A DNA stretch of 64,000 bases from Branchinecta lynchi (taxonomy: Eukaryota; Arthropoda; Branchiopoda; Anostraca; Branchinectidae), in assembly GCA_023053575.1 (NCBI GenBank), contig JAKZAP010000013.1, positions 19,005,689 through 19,069,688 of the forward strand, in the 5' to 3' direction. The notes beneath the pieces were generated by a model. The model saw nothing but the letters and a program-made list of their open reading frames with translations. It made no database searches and was not told the DNA's origin. Numbering within the stretch: the stretch's first letter is position 1; every line of letters starts with the position of its first letter. Position numbers and translations under genes: made by a program. Below are positions 61,001-63,144 of the stretch, piece by piece.

Positions 61001-63003
61001 CCAGTTCGGCGCTACAAGTGGACTAGTTACTGTTATTCCCCCGTTGTCTCACAACGAACACTTCTGTAGATATAGTAAAAGTTGGATCCCTAAGGTAGGG
61101 AGTAAATTTAGTTTCTACTATTTAGGCATTTGCAAAACCTCTCCATTGCAAATTTTCTACTCTTAAACCTGTGAATCTAATTTACTATGTCTGTCAATAA
61201 GTGCTGCTGGTGAGCATAGGGGGATTAATCGAAAGTAGTCTGCAAGTCTTCCGCATGGAAGCGCTGAACGGGAAGATGGGGAATTGTGAGAGTGATTTGA
61301 GGCGGCAAAGTCATTCTATACGCGTGACAAAGTCAAGAATGACTTTGCCGCCTCAACTGCAGTGCAGCCTTATTGCGTGGCACGCTCGGTTCTACACACG
61401 GAATGTCATAACTACTATACCGAAGCAAAATTTTAGAATTTTGTCTTCTTTATATTTCAGTTTCTAGATTGAACTTGTCACGGACAATACGTACTTTTGA
61501 TGAAAATGATTTTTTGGAAATTTGCCAAAAGGATCAGAAACAATTTACTGTATCCTTCTTCATTTAATATTTTTTTTTTCTCTAGGGAGCAAGCGTTGCT
61601 GAGAGGGACAAACCCAACTTTGTGATTGGGTCGGACACTTCCGCCAAGAAAATGATGGTGTACTCTGGAGACGATCTTGATATGGTTGACGCAGGTAATC
61701 AATCAATCAATCAAATTTATTTCCTAATAGCTAAAGCAAGGAGAGGGATACAAGATTTACGAAATACACAACAAAAAAAACAAATTAACTAATACTCTTA
61801 CAAGATATGATCAGAAATAAGTGATGGGATGAAATTATGTAAAAATTCGGCAGAAGAATAAGCAGGATATCGAGAAAACTAATTACCAGTGCTCCTCTTG
61901 GACCGACGCAGGGATGACGGGAGGGGAGGGGGGAGAACACCTGTCTTTGCTCCAAATTTTTGAAAGAATATTTTTTTGGAAAAAGTATTTAAGAGTGACG
62001 AACTTGAGCTGTGGCCTCAGCGACGGCCATTGTAGTATTTTTGTTGTTTCGGGGTACCCCACGGCCACATGGTGTACATATGACAAGTAAAAAGTTGGCC
62101 ACAAGGTCCGACAGTTTTGAGCGATTGCGGCCTAATTTCAGCCGTTAGTTGTAACAAAAAAGCATACGGTGCGGCAGAAATGTGGCCATTTTTATTTCGA
62201 ATGGCGAGCAATGCACTATTACTTTGCCAGATCTACTTTCTGCAAATGCCAAATCGCACCATAGCATAAATTATGTCAAGGGCAAATAAGAGGTATCCAA
62301 AATCCCTGCAGACTAACCTTTAAGTCGTTTTAGTTTGTTATGTCTTATGTTATCCCAAAATAATAAATGTCATAAAACCACGTCAATTATTTTCTTAAAA
62401 AATTTCTTCCGCAAAATTAAACGCAATAACTTTAAACTGCAATATTCAAACACACAAAACTCTAATGTCCTTCCCAGTTACTCAATTAAACCATTATAAG
62501 AATTCCTTCCACAAACCCTGAACAGATTAGTGTTTGAGCCCTACTCTGGCCCAGTAACCCAGAACAGATTATCAATCAATCAATCAATCAATTTTATTTT
62601 GAACCCTAATAGCACCGGAAAAAATAAACACTCAATAATTAGTTAATTAAGTTAATTAACTCACTAATTAGTTAATTAAGTTAATGATCTCACTAATTAG
62701 TTAATTATACTAATTACAGTTAGTCTCTGAACAAACCTATCACAGTTGTTCTCTAACCAACTTTCCAAGTTAAGAAGTAAAATCGATGCGGAAAGCAAGG
62801 CGGCAAATCTTTTTATCCTGTCTGCATCCGATAATTTGAAGAACGCGTGGATCTAAAGATCAAAGCCTCGAGGAAAGACGGATTACTTTATCTTCATTCG
62901 CGCTTGGCCTTAGGATCGGCTTGTGTCTAATGGATCGGCACATTTGTGCTTTTTTTTACTACATATTTTTCTAGACAAACAGCCGATCCACTTCTTACAG
63001 TAA
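13867..63003 (+). CDS. bestrophin family anion channel, multi-exon gene (5' end outside window)
   Basis: Bestrophins are pentameric, calcium-activated chloride/anion channels of the plasma or intracellular membranes. Joining the exons listed separately gives one continuous frame: exon lengths 172, 130, 239, 195, 108, 255, 157, 104, 126, 109 and 29, with matching intron phases and GT/AG at every junction. That is about 540 codons; with the missing N-terminal part (about 67 residues in relatives) the protein would be about 600 residues, a normal length for animal bestrophins. Hallmarks seen: a neck-helix segment [11 protein letters not shown] followed by RWW, the [11 protein letters not shown] segment, [26 protein letters not shown] and the acidic cluster GEDDDDFE. 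The gene spans at least 49 kb, with introns of 17.3 kb and 12.1 kb full of repeats. The MTVxY-type N-terminal exon was looked for and not found. Tail exons after 53164 are supported by splice phase rather than by family similarity. Confidence 0.9.
14112..14443. mobile_element. MITE R in bestrophin intron 1
   Basis: Nested inverted repeats: CACTACACTGG against CGGTGTAGTG at the outside, and ATTTGCTACTGGGATTAA against TTAATCCCAGTAGCAAAT inside. The centre carries a TTTCGGCCCTTCTTGGCAAG fragment shared with other loci. No ORF. Confidence 0.7.
14444..14876. other. intron segment with poly-G run
   Basis: Holds a G run near 14495 and a fragment (GGAAGAGGACCCTTGTCAAT) related to the dispersed AAGGGTCCTCTTC repeat. 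An open 62-codon frame here has no recognisable features. Confidence 0.4.
14877..15832 (+). mobile_element. family C element, copy C2
   Basis: Starts CAACAAGACCAAAGGTCTCG and ends ACTTACGTTTTGGGATCCCA-AAA. Between them are about three to four monomers marked by TTTCCGGTTT..GCC/TGGATTCCGG..GAGAAAATAATTTTCATAT. The distal block has CCCGTTCGAGAGTTATCGTG but a worn microsatellite. Non-coding. Confidence 0.85.
16092..16772 (+). repeat. dispersed repeat J1 (twin at 54784-55463)
   Basis: About 680 bases nearly identical by eye to 54784-55463, in the same orientation and with almost equal length, from TACTTAAAGCACAATGGATA to CCCATTGAACTTTAA. No ORF, inverted ends or poly-A recognised. The high identity suggests recent spread or duplication. 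Confidence 0.8.
17140..17501. mobile_element. MITE I1, AGTTGCGTTTTTGCAGATAC ends
   Basis: AGTTGCGTTTTTGCAGATAC faces GTATCTGCAAAAACGCAGCT. The inside is filled with GATACCACGGT/ACCGTGGTATC motifs in both orientations. Flanks AGG/ACG are a worn 3-bp repeat at best. Same family as 52234-52660. Confidence 0.8.
17836..17965 (+). CDS. bestrophin exon: [14 protein letters not shown] segment
   Basis: Acceptor TTTTCATTATAG, donor GCAG|GTTAGA. Enters in phase 0 and leaves in phase 1. It encodes [20 protein letters not shown], then [15 protein letters not shown], matching the family's DExGRxxRRTxxRY...VxKRFPxxxxLxxAG region in the cytoplasmic part of the channel. The next intron is 17.3 kb, the longest in the window. 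Confidence 0.93.
18426..19399 (+). mobile_element. family C element, copy C3
   Basis: Starts AACAAGACCAAAGGTGTCGA and ends ATAGGTATCCCTCCACTTAC-G. Contains five to six monomers with TTTCCGGTTTTxxCxGGATTC, a ACAGACAGACGGACAGACGG microsatellite, then joins directly to a family DE segment. Confidence 0.85.
19400..20590. mobile_element. family DE element, copy DE1 (partial)
   Basis: D part (to about 20000): degenerate monomers marked by GATGAAACTTG at about 19434, 19551, 19688, 19821 and 19944 (117-137 base spacing) with G-rich tracts. E part (20000-20560): monomers with AAAGTGCG..TATCTTAA, TTCGTGATCCCCAAGG and GGGTTTTGCTTACAA every 110-130 bases. Ends near CTTGCAAGTGCCATACGAGC. Confidence 0.7.
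20938..23475. mobile_element. family DE element, copy DE2, split by a LINE
   Basis: Begins with the hairpin TATGGCACT...AGTGCCATA (20938-20968), then GTCGGTCTGTCGGTCGGTCC. D monomers follow, interrupted by the LINE at about 21390-22640 and resuming at 22640-23140. E monomers run 23140-23470 and end near TTTGCAAGTGCTATATGTGC. Order hairpin, microsatellite, D, E matches DE3 in reverse. Confidence 0.75.
21390..22640 (+). pseudogene. LINE reverse transcriptase fragment, frameshifted
   Basis: Non-LTR retrotransposon ORF2 fragment, truncated at its 5' end inside the RT domain. Motif A reads IAIDFKKAF (21462-21488); a frameshift follows near 21540. The main frame (21572-22381) has the [11 protein letters not shown] motif, the catalytic YVDD box and, further on, [16 protein letters not shown] and [15 protein letters not shown], a CR1/Jockey-group-like thumb region. 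It has no endonuclease part, and a C run near the end (RPPPPRSS) probably breaks the natural C-terminus. It ends AAATAAATTGAAATTGAAT, then family DE resumes, so it inserted into that element. Confidence 0.88.
23476..24639. other. intron 2 segment without recognised gene
   Basis: No coding exon recognised. A G run lies near 24130 and a LINE-like tail (TTAAATAAAATTATTTGAAA) near 24414. Small open frames here lack any motif. Confidence 0.4.
24640..26660 (+). repeat. dispersed repeat Q1, split by family C copy C4
   Basis: 24640-24913 (GGACCCCTCGTGCTTATTCT...) and 26370-26660 (CGCGTTTAGTTTTCAAATAT, GGAGAGCGGGAAGGCTGGAT) match the two halves of the continuous sequence at 36515-37010. Copy C4 lies between the halves. 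Confidence 0.75.
24914..26322 (-). mobile_element. family C element, copy C4 (most regular)
   Basis: Starts TTTTTGGGATCCCAAAACGT, then GTCCGTCTGTCCGTCCGTCC, the block AGATATTTTGATGAAACTTG, then tandem monomers. CGGAAA of successive monomers is at 25271, 25408, 25544, 25681 and 25817, a period of 136-137. It ends TTTTTGGGATCCCATCGAAA-CCTTTGGTCTTGTT. No ORF of its own. Oriented opposite to C2 and C3. Confidence 0.9.
26848..29180 (+). mobile_element. family C element, copy C5, with insertion
   Basis: Starts GAGACCGAAGGTTTCGACGG and ends ACGTACGTTTTGGGATCCCC. The monomers (TTCCGGTTT..GCCGGATTCC) are interrupted at about 27967-28741 by a segment that begins with a run of about 35 T and ends with (TTGAA)n, a reverse-strand retroelement of unknown type. 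A GGACGGACGGACAGACGGAC microsatellite lies before the end. Confidence 0.8.
29562..29850. mobile_element. MITE with ATGGTGGCCTTTTGGGGCCA ends
   Basis: ATGGTGGCCTTTTGGGGCCA (29562) faces TGGCCCCAAAAGGCCACCAT (29831-29850), a perfect 20-bp inverted repeat, about 290 bases in all. Interior AT-rich, no ORF meaning recognised. Only copy in the window. Confidence 0.75.
29851..31407. other. intron 2 segment without recognised gene
   Basis: AT-rich; an A run near 30681, LINE-like tail TTGAATTGAATTGAATG followed by (TTCG)n near 30555-30590. Nothing else recognised. Confidence 0.4.
31408..31545. mobile_element. small MITE, GGGTCCTCCA ends
   Basis: GGGTCCTCCACTGGCAA faces TTGTCAATGGAGGACCC, 138 bases in all, with a weaker inner inverted repeat (CGTAAGC against GTTACG). 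No ORF. Confidence 0.6.
31546..32828. other. intron 2 segment, A/C-rich low complexity
   Basis: A stretch at 32190-32380 is almost pure A/C (AAAAAGAAAAAAAAGGAAAAG then CCCCCCCCC and CCTACCACCCC). No gene recognised. Confidence 0.4.
32829..33015 (+). repeat. dispersed repeat P1
   Basis: AACACGCCAGTGAATCTCGC...CTTCCGGTTCTTCCGCTTGG-TACACGG matches 52696-52885 (same strand) and 42496-42685 (reverse). About 185 bases, no poly-A or inverted ends seen. Confidence 0.75.
33135..33409. mobile_element. MITE L, AGTTGCGTTTTAT ends, CAG duplication
   Basis: AGTTGCGTTTTATTTGAAGT (then TCATAGTACAGC) faces GCTGTACTATGAACTTCGAA (then TAAGACGCAACT); flanked by CAG on both sides (33132-33134, 33410-33412). The interior has GCCAGCGGGCCGT motifs. 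Shares only the outer AGTTGCGTTTT with elements H and I. Confidence 0.85.
33664..33722 (+). repeat. tRNA-like relic
   Basis: TAGTCTAGAGG resembles a pol III A box and GCGTTCGATTCC a B box, but they are almost adjacent with no room for an anticodon arm and the acceptor stem does not pair. At most a worn tRNA or tRNA-derived SINE head. Confidence 0.25.
34096..34493. mobile_element. hAT-like MITE, 8-bp duplication ACATCCAT
   Basis: ACATCCAT flanks both sides (34088-34095 and 34494-34501). Ends read GTGGTGGGCGATATT and AATATCGCCCAACACT, inside which ATCGATATTTTGAT recurs near both ends. The overlapping 128-codon open frame starts outside and runs through the left end, so it is not a gene. Confidence 0.85.
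34843..35185. mobile_element. TIR element upstream of bestrophin exon 35296
   Basis: AAGCCAGGCTTCACCTTCCA-GATT faces AATCTTGAAGGTGAAGCCTG-GCTT. The inside repeats TTTCGCATTTCAAATATCTC and TTCGCATTTCAAATGTCTC. The 161-codon open frame over it has no motif. Confidence 0.65.
35296..35534 (+). CDS. bestrophin exon: cytoplasmic helices and pore aperture region
   Basis: Acceptor TCCATTTTAG, donor ACACAG|GTGCGT. The two first bases complete the Gly codon started in the previous exon; leaves in phase 0. It encodes [20 protein letters not shown], then [20 protein letters not shown] and [16 protein letters not shown], ending [13 protein letters not shown]. The [16 protein letters not shown] wording is close to the insect bestrophins I remember. 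The Val in DWVPIP falls where the narrow cytosolic aperture residue lies in vertebrate BEST1 (Ile/Val 205, from memory). A TIR element ends about 110 bases upstream. Confidence 0.95.
35535..36305. other. intron 3 segment without recognised gene
   Basis: T-rich stretch near 35680-35840 has recurring CGACTGTTTTTC-like words, loosely like the interior of the hAT element at 2841. Nothing else recognised. Confidence 0.4.
36306..36397 (-). mobile_element. family C end fragment C6
   Basis: GAGTCTGACGTAGATCGG..CAAATTGTCTGCATCAG..TTCTGGGATCCCATCGAAAC-CTTTGGTCTTGTT is the terminal part of family C without monomers. Confidence 0.75.
36515..37010 (+). repeat. dispersed repeat Q2, uninterrupted
   Basis: Continuous counterpart of Q1: AGGACCCCTCTTGCTTATTC through GGAGAGCAGGAAGGCTGGAT to AAGAGTTGTGCTTTAAC. 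Serves as the empty site for family C copy C4. Confidence 0.7.
37011..38375. other. intron 3 segment with a reverse LINE-like tail
   Basis: At 37685-37790 the reverse strand reads GTGAATAAATTACTATTCTA, matching the tail near 58600. A (TA)n stretch lies at about 38154-38180. No gene recognised. Confidence 0.4.
38376..38948. mobile_element. MITE H2 with nested insertion
   Basis: AGTTGCGTTTTTGATGTGAA faces TTCAGATCAAAAACTCAACT; flanks AAT/AAG. Body matches H1 except for about 215 bases (38420-38630) that start (ATT)n, a reverse-strand retroelement tail inserted after the MITE. The right end lies 76 bases upstream of bestrophin exon 39025. Confidence 0.8.
39025..39219 (+). CDS. bestrophin exon: transmembrane helix plus long extracellular loop
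   Basis: Acceptor TGTGTGTTTTAG, donor CTCCAA|GTACGT; 65 codons, phase 0 at both ends. It begins [19 protein letters not shown], the membrane helix after VYTQ, and ends [12 protein letters not shown]. Between them is a charged loop ([16 protein letters not shown], then [13 protein letters not shown]) about 20 residues longer than in the insect protein I remember. The length comparison is from recall and needs an alignment. Confidence 0.94.
39360..39720 (+). pseudogene. LINE ORF2 C-terminal remnant with frameshift
   Basis: [20 protein letters not shown], then [18 protein letters not shown] and a stop, is the FxNRVVxxWNxLPxxVVxA-type end found in many CR1/L2-like LINE proteins. The preceding codons lie in another frame, so it is dead. 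AT-rich 3' sequence with AATAGAATAG follows. Confidence 0.7.
40225..40625 (-). repeat. family E monomers, reverse
   Basis: TGATGCGCACTTTAAGG, GATGCGAACTTTAAGG and GATGCGTACTTTAAGG recur at about 40226, 40388 and 40516 with AAGCAAAACC and GATCATGGAATGTAT between. Same monomers as in DE1 and DE2. Directly upstream of bestrophin exon 40714. Confidence 0.7.
40714..40821 (+). CDS. bestrophin exon: Ca2+-binding acidic cluster
   Basis: Acceptor TTTTTCCTTTCAG, donor ACG|GTAAGT; exactly 36 codons, phase 0 both sides. It encodes [19 protein letters not shown], then [17 protein letters not shown]. The Asn and the Asp run correspond to the calcium-clasp residues of bestrophins (human N296, D301, D304 from memory); the Gln at 293 of vertebrates is Ser here, as I recall for insects. 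This is the most diagnostic exon of the gene. Confidence 0.97.
41057..41195. repeat. inverted repeat with TTCTTGGCAAGGGT arms
   Basis: GATAAGTCAGCTACATT..AGAGCTATATTTCG..CCCTTCTTGGCAAGGGT faces its own complement (ACCCTTGCCAAGAAGGG..TATAGCTCTATT..CTGACTTATC), arms of about 50 bases and a loop of about 35. Single arms occur at 14253, 47440, 60144 and elsewhere. Confidence 0.75.
41196..42495. other. intron 5 segment with long G and C runs
   Basis: G runs near 41238 and 41591, a C run of about 20 near 42230. The open frame 42014-42604 crosses the C run and repeat P2 and has no recognisable motif. Confidence 0.4.
42496..42685 (-). repeat. dispersed repeat P2
   Basis: Reverse copy of P: ATACTCTTGATGACTAACTC...GCCGTGTACCTAGCAGAAGA...GATCACTGGCGTGTTTTGG. 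Directly followed by MITE F2. Confidence 0.75.
42697..42968. mobile_element. MITE F2
   Basis: GAGCGTGTTCCATCC faces AGGGTGGAACACGCTC; 272 bases, flanks GTA/ATA. Interior matches F1 (in reverse) with TAGTTACTA motifs and GGTTGGAACGGTCAGCG. Confidence 0.85.
43249..43795 (-). mobile_element. family C fragment C7
   Basis: Starts ACCTATGACATCGCAAAAGT then GTCCGTCTGTCCGTC and ATTTTGATGAAACATGG. Three monomers with CCGGAATCCGGCCAAAACCG follow. The far end is missing; sequence passes straight into a family DE element. Confidence 0.75.
43796..45288 (-). mobile_element. family DE element, copy DE3
   Basis: Read in reverse it has the terminal hairpin TATGGCACTTG...CAAGTGCCATA (45255-45288, 11-bp stem), a CGGTCGATCCGG tract, D monomers with long C runs (about 44403, 44538, 44921), E monomers at 44085-44290, and a final D-like part to GCACTTGCAACTG at 43802. 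Confidence 0.75.
45606..46666 (-). mobile_element. family C element, copy C8
   Basis: Starts TTTTTGGGATCCCAAAACGT, then GTCCGTCTGTCCGTCCGTCC, monomers with CGGAAA at about 45951, 46084 and 46221 (133-137 spacing), ends TTTTTGGGATCCCATCGAAA-CCTTTGGTCTTGTTT. Confidence 0.88.
46719..46865. mobile_element. hAT-like end, CAGGCCCGTATCCAGG
   Basis: CAGGCCCGTATCCAGGAATT matches, as complement, the right end of the element at 49491-49665, and TTTTTGTATGTTTGGGGGG matches its left interior. The opposite end is not clear, so the copy is probably truncated. Confidence 0.5.
46866..49490. other. intron 5 segment with repeat tails only
   Basis: A fragment of the TTCTTGGCAAGGGT repeat at 47440-47530, a reverse (AAT)n tail near 48585 and a LINE-like 3' end (GCACTTACGCCCTTCGACAG..AATAAATTCATTCATTCATT) at about 49045-49096. 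No gene recognised. Confidence 0.4.
49491..49665. mobile_element. hAT-like MITE
   Basis: CAAGGCCGTATCCAGG faces CCTGAATACGGGCCTG; flanks GTCATATC and GTCATAAC (7 of 8 equal). G run and C run inside near the left end, 175 bases, no ORF. Confidence 0.7.
50150..51290. repeat. reverse retroelement tail and repeat related to 12.8-13.0 kb
   Basis: (ATCA)n at 50155 is a reverse LINE-type tail. 50835-51230 matches 12760-13030 (CACTAATCTTTGCTCTTGCC, AATTTGACGAGTTTTTG, TGGATAATTTGTTAAG). It continues into [20 protein letters not shown], a C-x2-C..H..C end like those of LINE ORF2 proteins, in a frame broken upstream by stops. Confidence 0.5.
51864..52018 (+). repeat. 77-bp direct tandem duplication
   Basis: ACTTACAAAATATAACAACC...GGTCGAGGCCCGGAAAGAAG appears twice, at 51864 and 51941, differing in a few bases. 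A hairpin GACTCATCC..GGATGAGTC follows at about 52019. Confidence 0.8.
52234..52660. mobile_element. MITE I2, AGTTGCGTTTTTGCAGATAC ends, ATT duplication
   Basis: AGTTGCGTTTTTGCAGATAC faces GCCTATCTGAAAAAACGCAA-CT; flanked by ATT on both sides (52231-52233, 52661-52663). Interior GATACCACGGT motifs in both orientations as in I1. Confidence 0.87.
52696..52885 (+). repeat. dispersed repeat P3 beside bestrophin exon
   Basis: Third copy of P, ending GGAGAGTTAGTTATCAAGAA-TAT. Only about 24 bases (the pyrimidine tract and AG) separate it from the exon at 52910, so the branch point of this intron probably lies in the repeat or at its edge. Confidence 0.75.
52910..53164 (+). CDS. bestrophin exon: end of channel core and start of acidic tail
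   Basis: Acceptor TTATTTTTCTTTCAG, donor TCG|GTAAGT; 85 codons, phase 0 both ends. It encodes [20 protein letters not shown], then [30 protein letters not shown], and an acidic run [24 protein letters not shown] and MGS..NIS are conserved bestrophin landmarks marking the end of the channel core that wraps neighbouring subunits. A dispersed repeat ends about 25 bases before the exon. Confidence 0.95.
53525..53835. repeat. family D fragment
   Basis: AAGGACGATGAAACTTTGCA-GG, GACCCGACACAATG and ATTCGACCATCTTTGGGGG are worn D-monomer landmarks. No ends seen. Confidence 0.6.
54784..55463 (+). repeat. dispersed repeat J2 (twin of J1)
   Basis: Collinear with 16092-16772 over about 680 bases from TACTTAAAGCACAATAGACA to CCCATTGAACTTTAA. 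Confidence 0.8.
55731..56102. mobile_element. hAT-type MITE, perfect 8-bp duplication CGTCAGTC
   Basis: Terminal inverted repeat CAGGGGCGGATCCAG facing CTGGATCCGCCCCTG. CGTCAGTC directly repeated at 55723-55730 and 56103-56110. GGGGGGCGATCGCCCCCC lies just inside the left end. 372 bases, no ORF. Confidence 0.92.
56442..56598 (+). CDS. bestrophin C-terminal tail exon, Ser/Arg-rich
   Basis: Acceptor TTCCTCTGTAG, donor AGTG|GTAAGT (near-consensus). Enters in phase 0, matching the previous exon, and leaves in phase 1. It encodes [20 protein letters not shown], then [15 protein letters not shown] and [27 protein letters not shown] looks like a basic, phosphorylatable stretch, as is common in bestrophin tails. 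Not recognisable as a family domain; assigned by phase, position and coding quality. Confidence 0.85.
57185..57640. repeat. family D fragment, reverse
   Basis: Contains TCCGTCTGGAAGTAGC, TGCTGAGTTTCAAC and long C runs near 57354-57368, the complement of D landmarks. Part of the 253-codon open frame 57378-58139 overlaps it. Confidence 0.6.
57906..58102 (+). CDS. possible alternative tail exon, Ser/Pro-rich (unconfirmed)
   Basis: An open stretch with coding-like third-base bias lies between AACTGTCAG and CAA|GTATGG. It reads [18 protein letters not shown], then [19 protein letters not shown], a Ser/Pro-rich tail-like sequence. It would leave in phase 2, fitting the alternative frame of the exon at 58161. 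Its entry phase (0) does not fit the phase-1 exit at 56598, so a further unseen exon would be needed. It may also be chance. Confidence 0.25.
58161..58264 (+). CDS. probable bestrophin tail exon, reading frame uncertain
   Basis: Acceptor ATTTTTTTCTAG and donor GCT|GTAAGT are both strong. Entering with two bases, as the previous exon requires, gives [17 protein letters not shown], then [18 protein letters not shown], leaving in phase 0 as the next exon needs. Shifting the frame by one gives [19 protein letters not shown], then [13 protein letters not shown], which has more G/C third bases and looks more protein-like, but it needs extra exons (see finding at 57906-58674). The third frame hits a TGA. 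Confidence 0.65.
58380..58635 (+). mobile_element. LINE-type 3' tail
   Basis: GACAGTACTCACCAGTTTTG to GCGAATAAATTACTATTCTA matches the reverse strand of 37685-37790. Ends in (TATTC)n immediately before the AG used by the possible exon 58636. Confidence 0.6.
58636..58674 (+). CDS. possible small alternative tail exon (unconfirmed)
   Basis: After CTATTATATTCAG the sequence reads (S)[12 protein letters not shown] up to a weak donor TGG|GTGAAA. It accepts phase 1, as left by the alternative frame of exon 58161, and leaves in phase 0, as needed by 59449. The acceptor tract is the microsatellite-like tail of a LINE-type repeat. The frame stays open to a TAA near 58804, so it could also be a terminal exon. 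Low confidence. Confidence 0.2.
59449..59574 (+). CDS. bestrophin tail exon
   Basis: Acceptor CGTTCTTTTCAG, donor GAC|GTAAGT; 42 codons, phase 0 both sides, and the other two frames contain stops. It encodes [20 protein letters not shown], then [20 protein letters not shown]. No recognised domain; cytoplasmic tail by position. Confidence 0.82.
59826..60122. mobile_element. MITE K, CCCGATGAAAAATT ends
   Basis: CCCGATGAAAAATT faces AATTTTTCATCGGG over 297 bases. Inside are many copies of GTAGTA/AGTACTA words in both orientations. Single copy in the window. Confidence 0.8.
60335..60736. mobile_element. MITE F3, internally duplicated
   Basis: GAGCATGTTCCACCC faces GGGTGGAACACACTC. The block AAGTTACTACGCT..CCGTTCC..CTTACCACGCT occurs twice inside, so this copy is longer than F2. 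Flanks TTG/TAG show no clear duplication. Confidence 0.8.
60913..60945. repeat. perfect palindrome, 16-bp arms
   Basis: GTAAAGTTTCAGGTAG, one G, then CTACCTGAAACTTTAC. No matching copy seen in the window. Confidence 0.85.
61297..61356. repeat. perfect 21-bp hairpin
   Basis: TTGAGGCGGCAAAGTCATTC-T at 61297-61317 and its exact complement at 61336-61356, 18-base loop. Confidence 0.85.
61586..61694 (+). CDS. bestrophin tail exon
   Basis: Acceptor TTTTTTTTTCTCTAG, donor GCAG|GTAATC. Enters in phase 0 and leaves in phase 1. It encodes [20 protein letters not shown], then [16 protein letters not shown]. The donor is fused directly to an (AATC)n repeat tail, so intron bases from about +3 belong to a mobile-element end. 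Confidence 0.82.
61697..61760 (-). mobile_element. reverse LINE-type tail fused to splice donor
   Basis: AATCAATCAATCAATCAAAT-TTATTTCCTAATAGC resembles the reverse tails at 13441, 50155 and 62573. It begins at the third intron base after the exon ending 61694. Confidence 0.6.
62573..62735 (-). mobile_element. reverse LINE-type tail and palindromic AT repeat
   Basis: (ATCA)n then ATTTTATTTTGAACCCTAAT-AGCAC, nearly the same as 13441-13485. Followed by three repeats of CACTAATTAGTTAATTA-type palindromic sequence. Confidence 0.7.
62975..63003 (+). CDS. possible last coding exon of bestrophin with stop codon
   Basis: A strong acceptor (TACATATTTTTCTAG) is followed by two bases that complete a codon left in phase 1 by the exon ending 61694, giving (D)KQPIHFLQ and then TAA at 63001. 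Phase and acceptor fit, but the coding part is only nine codons and nothing else supports it; the true last exon could lie beyond the window. Confidence 0.35.
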
Positions 63004-63144
63004 CAAAATATTAAAGAAAAAACGTCTGTAGGTAGCCTACGTGACTTGTATTGTACCTGAGGGAGAGGGAGGGACTACAATAACCAAAATGTTAAGGAAA
63101 AAATACTAAAGTCCGTCTGTAGGTACGTGACTTGTACCTGAGTG

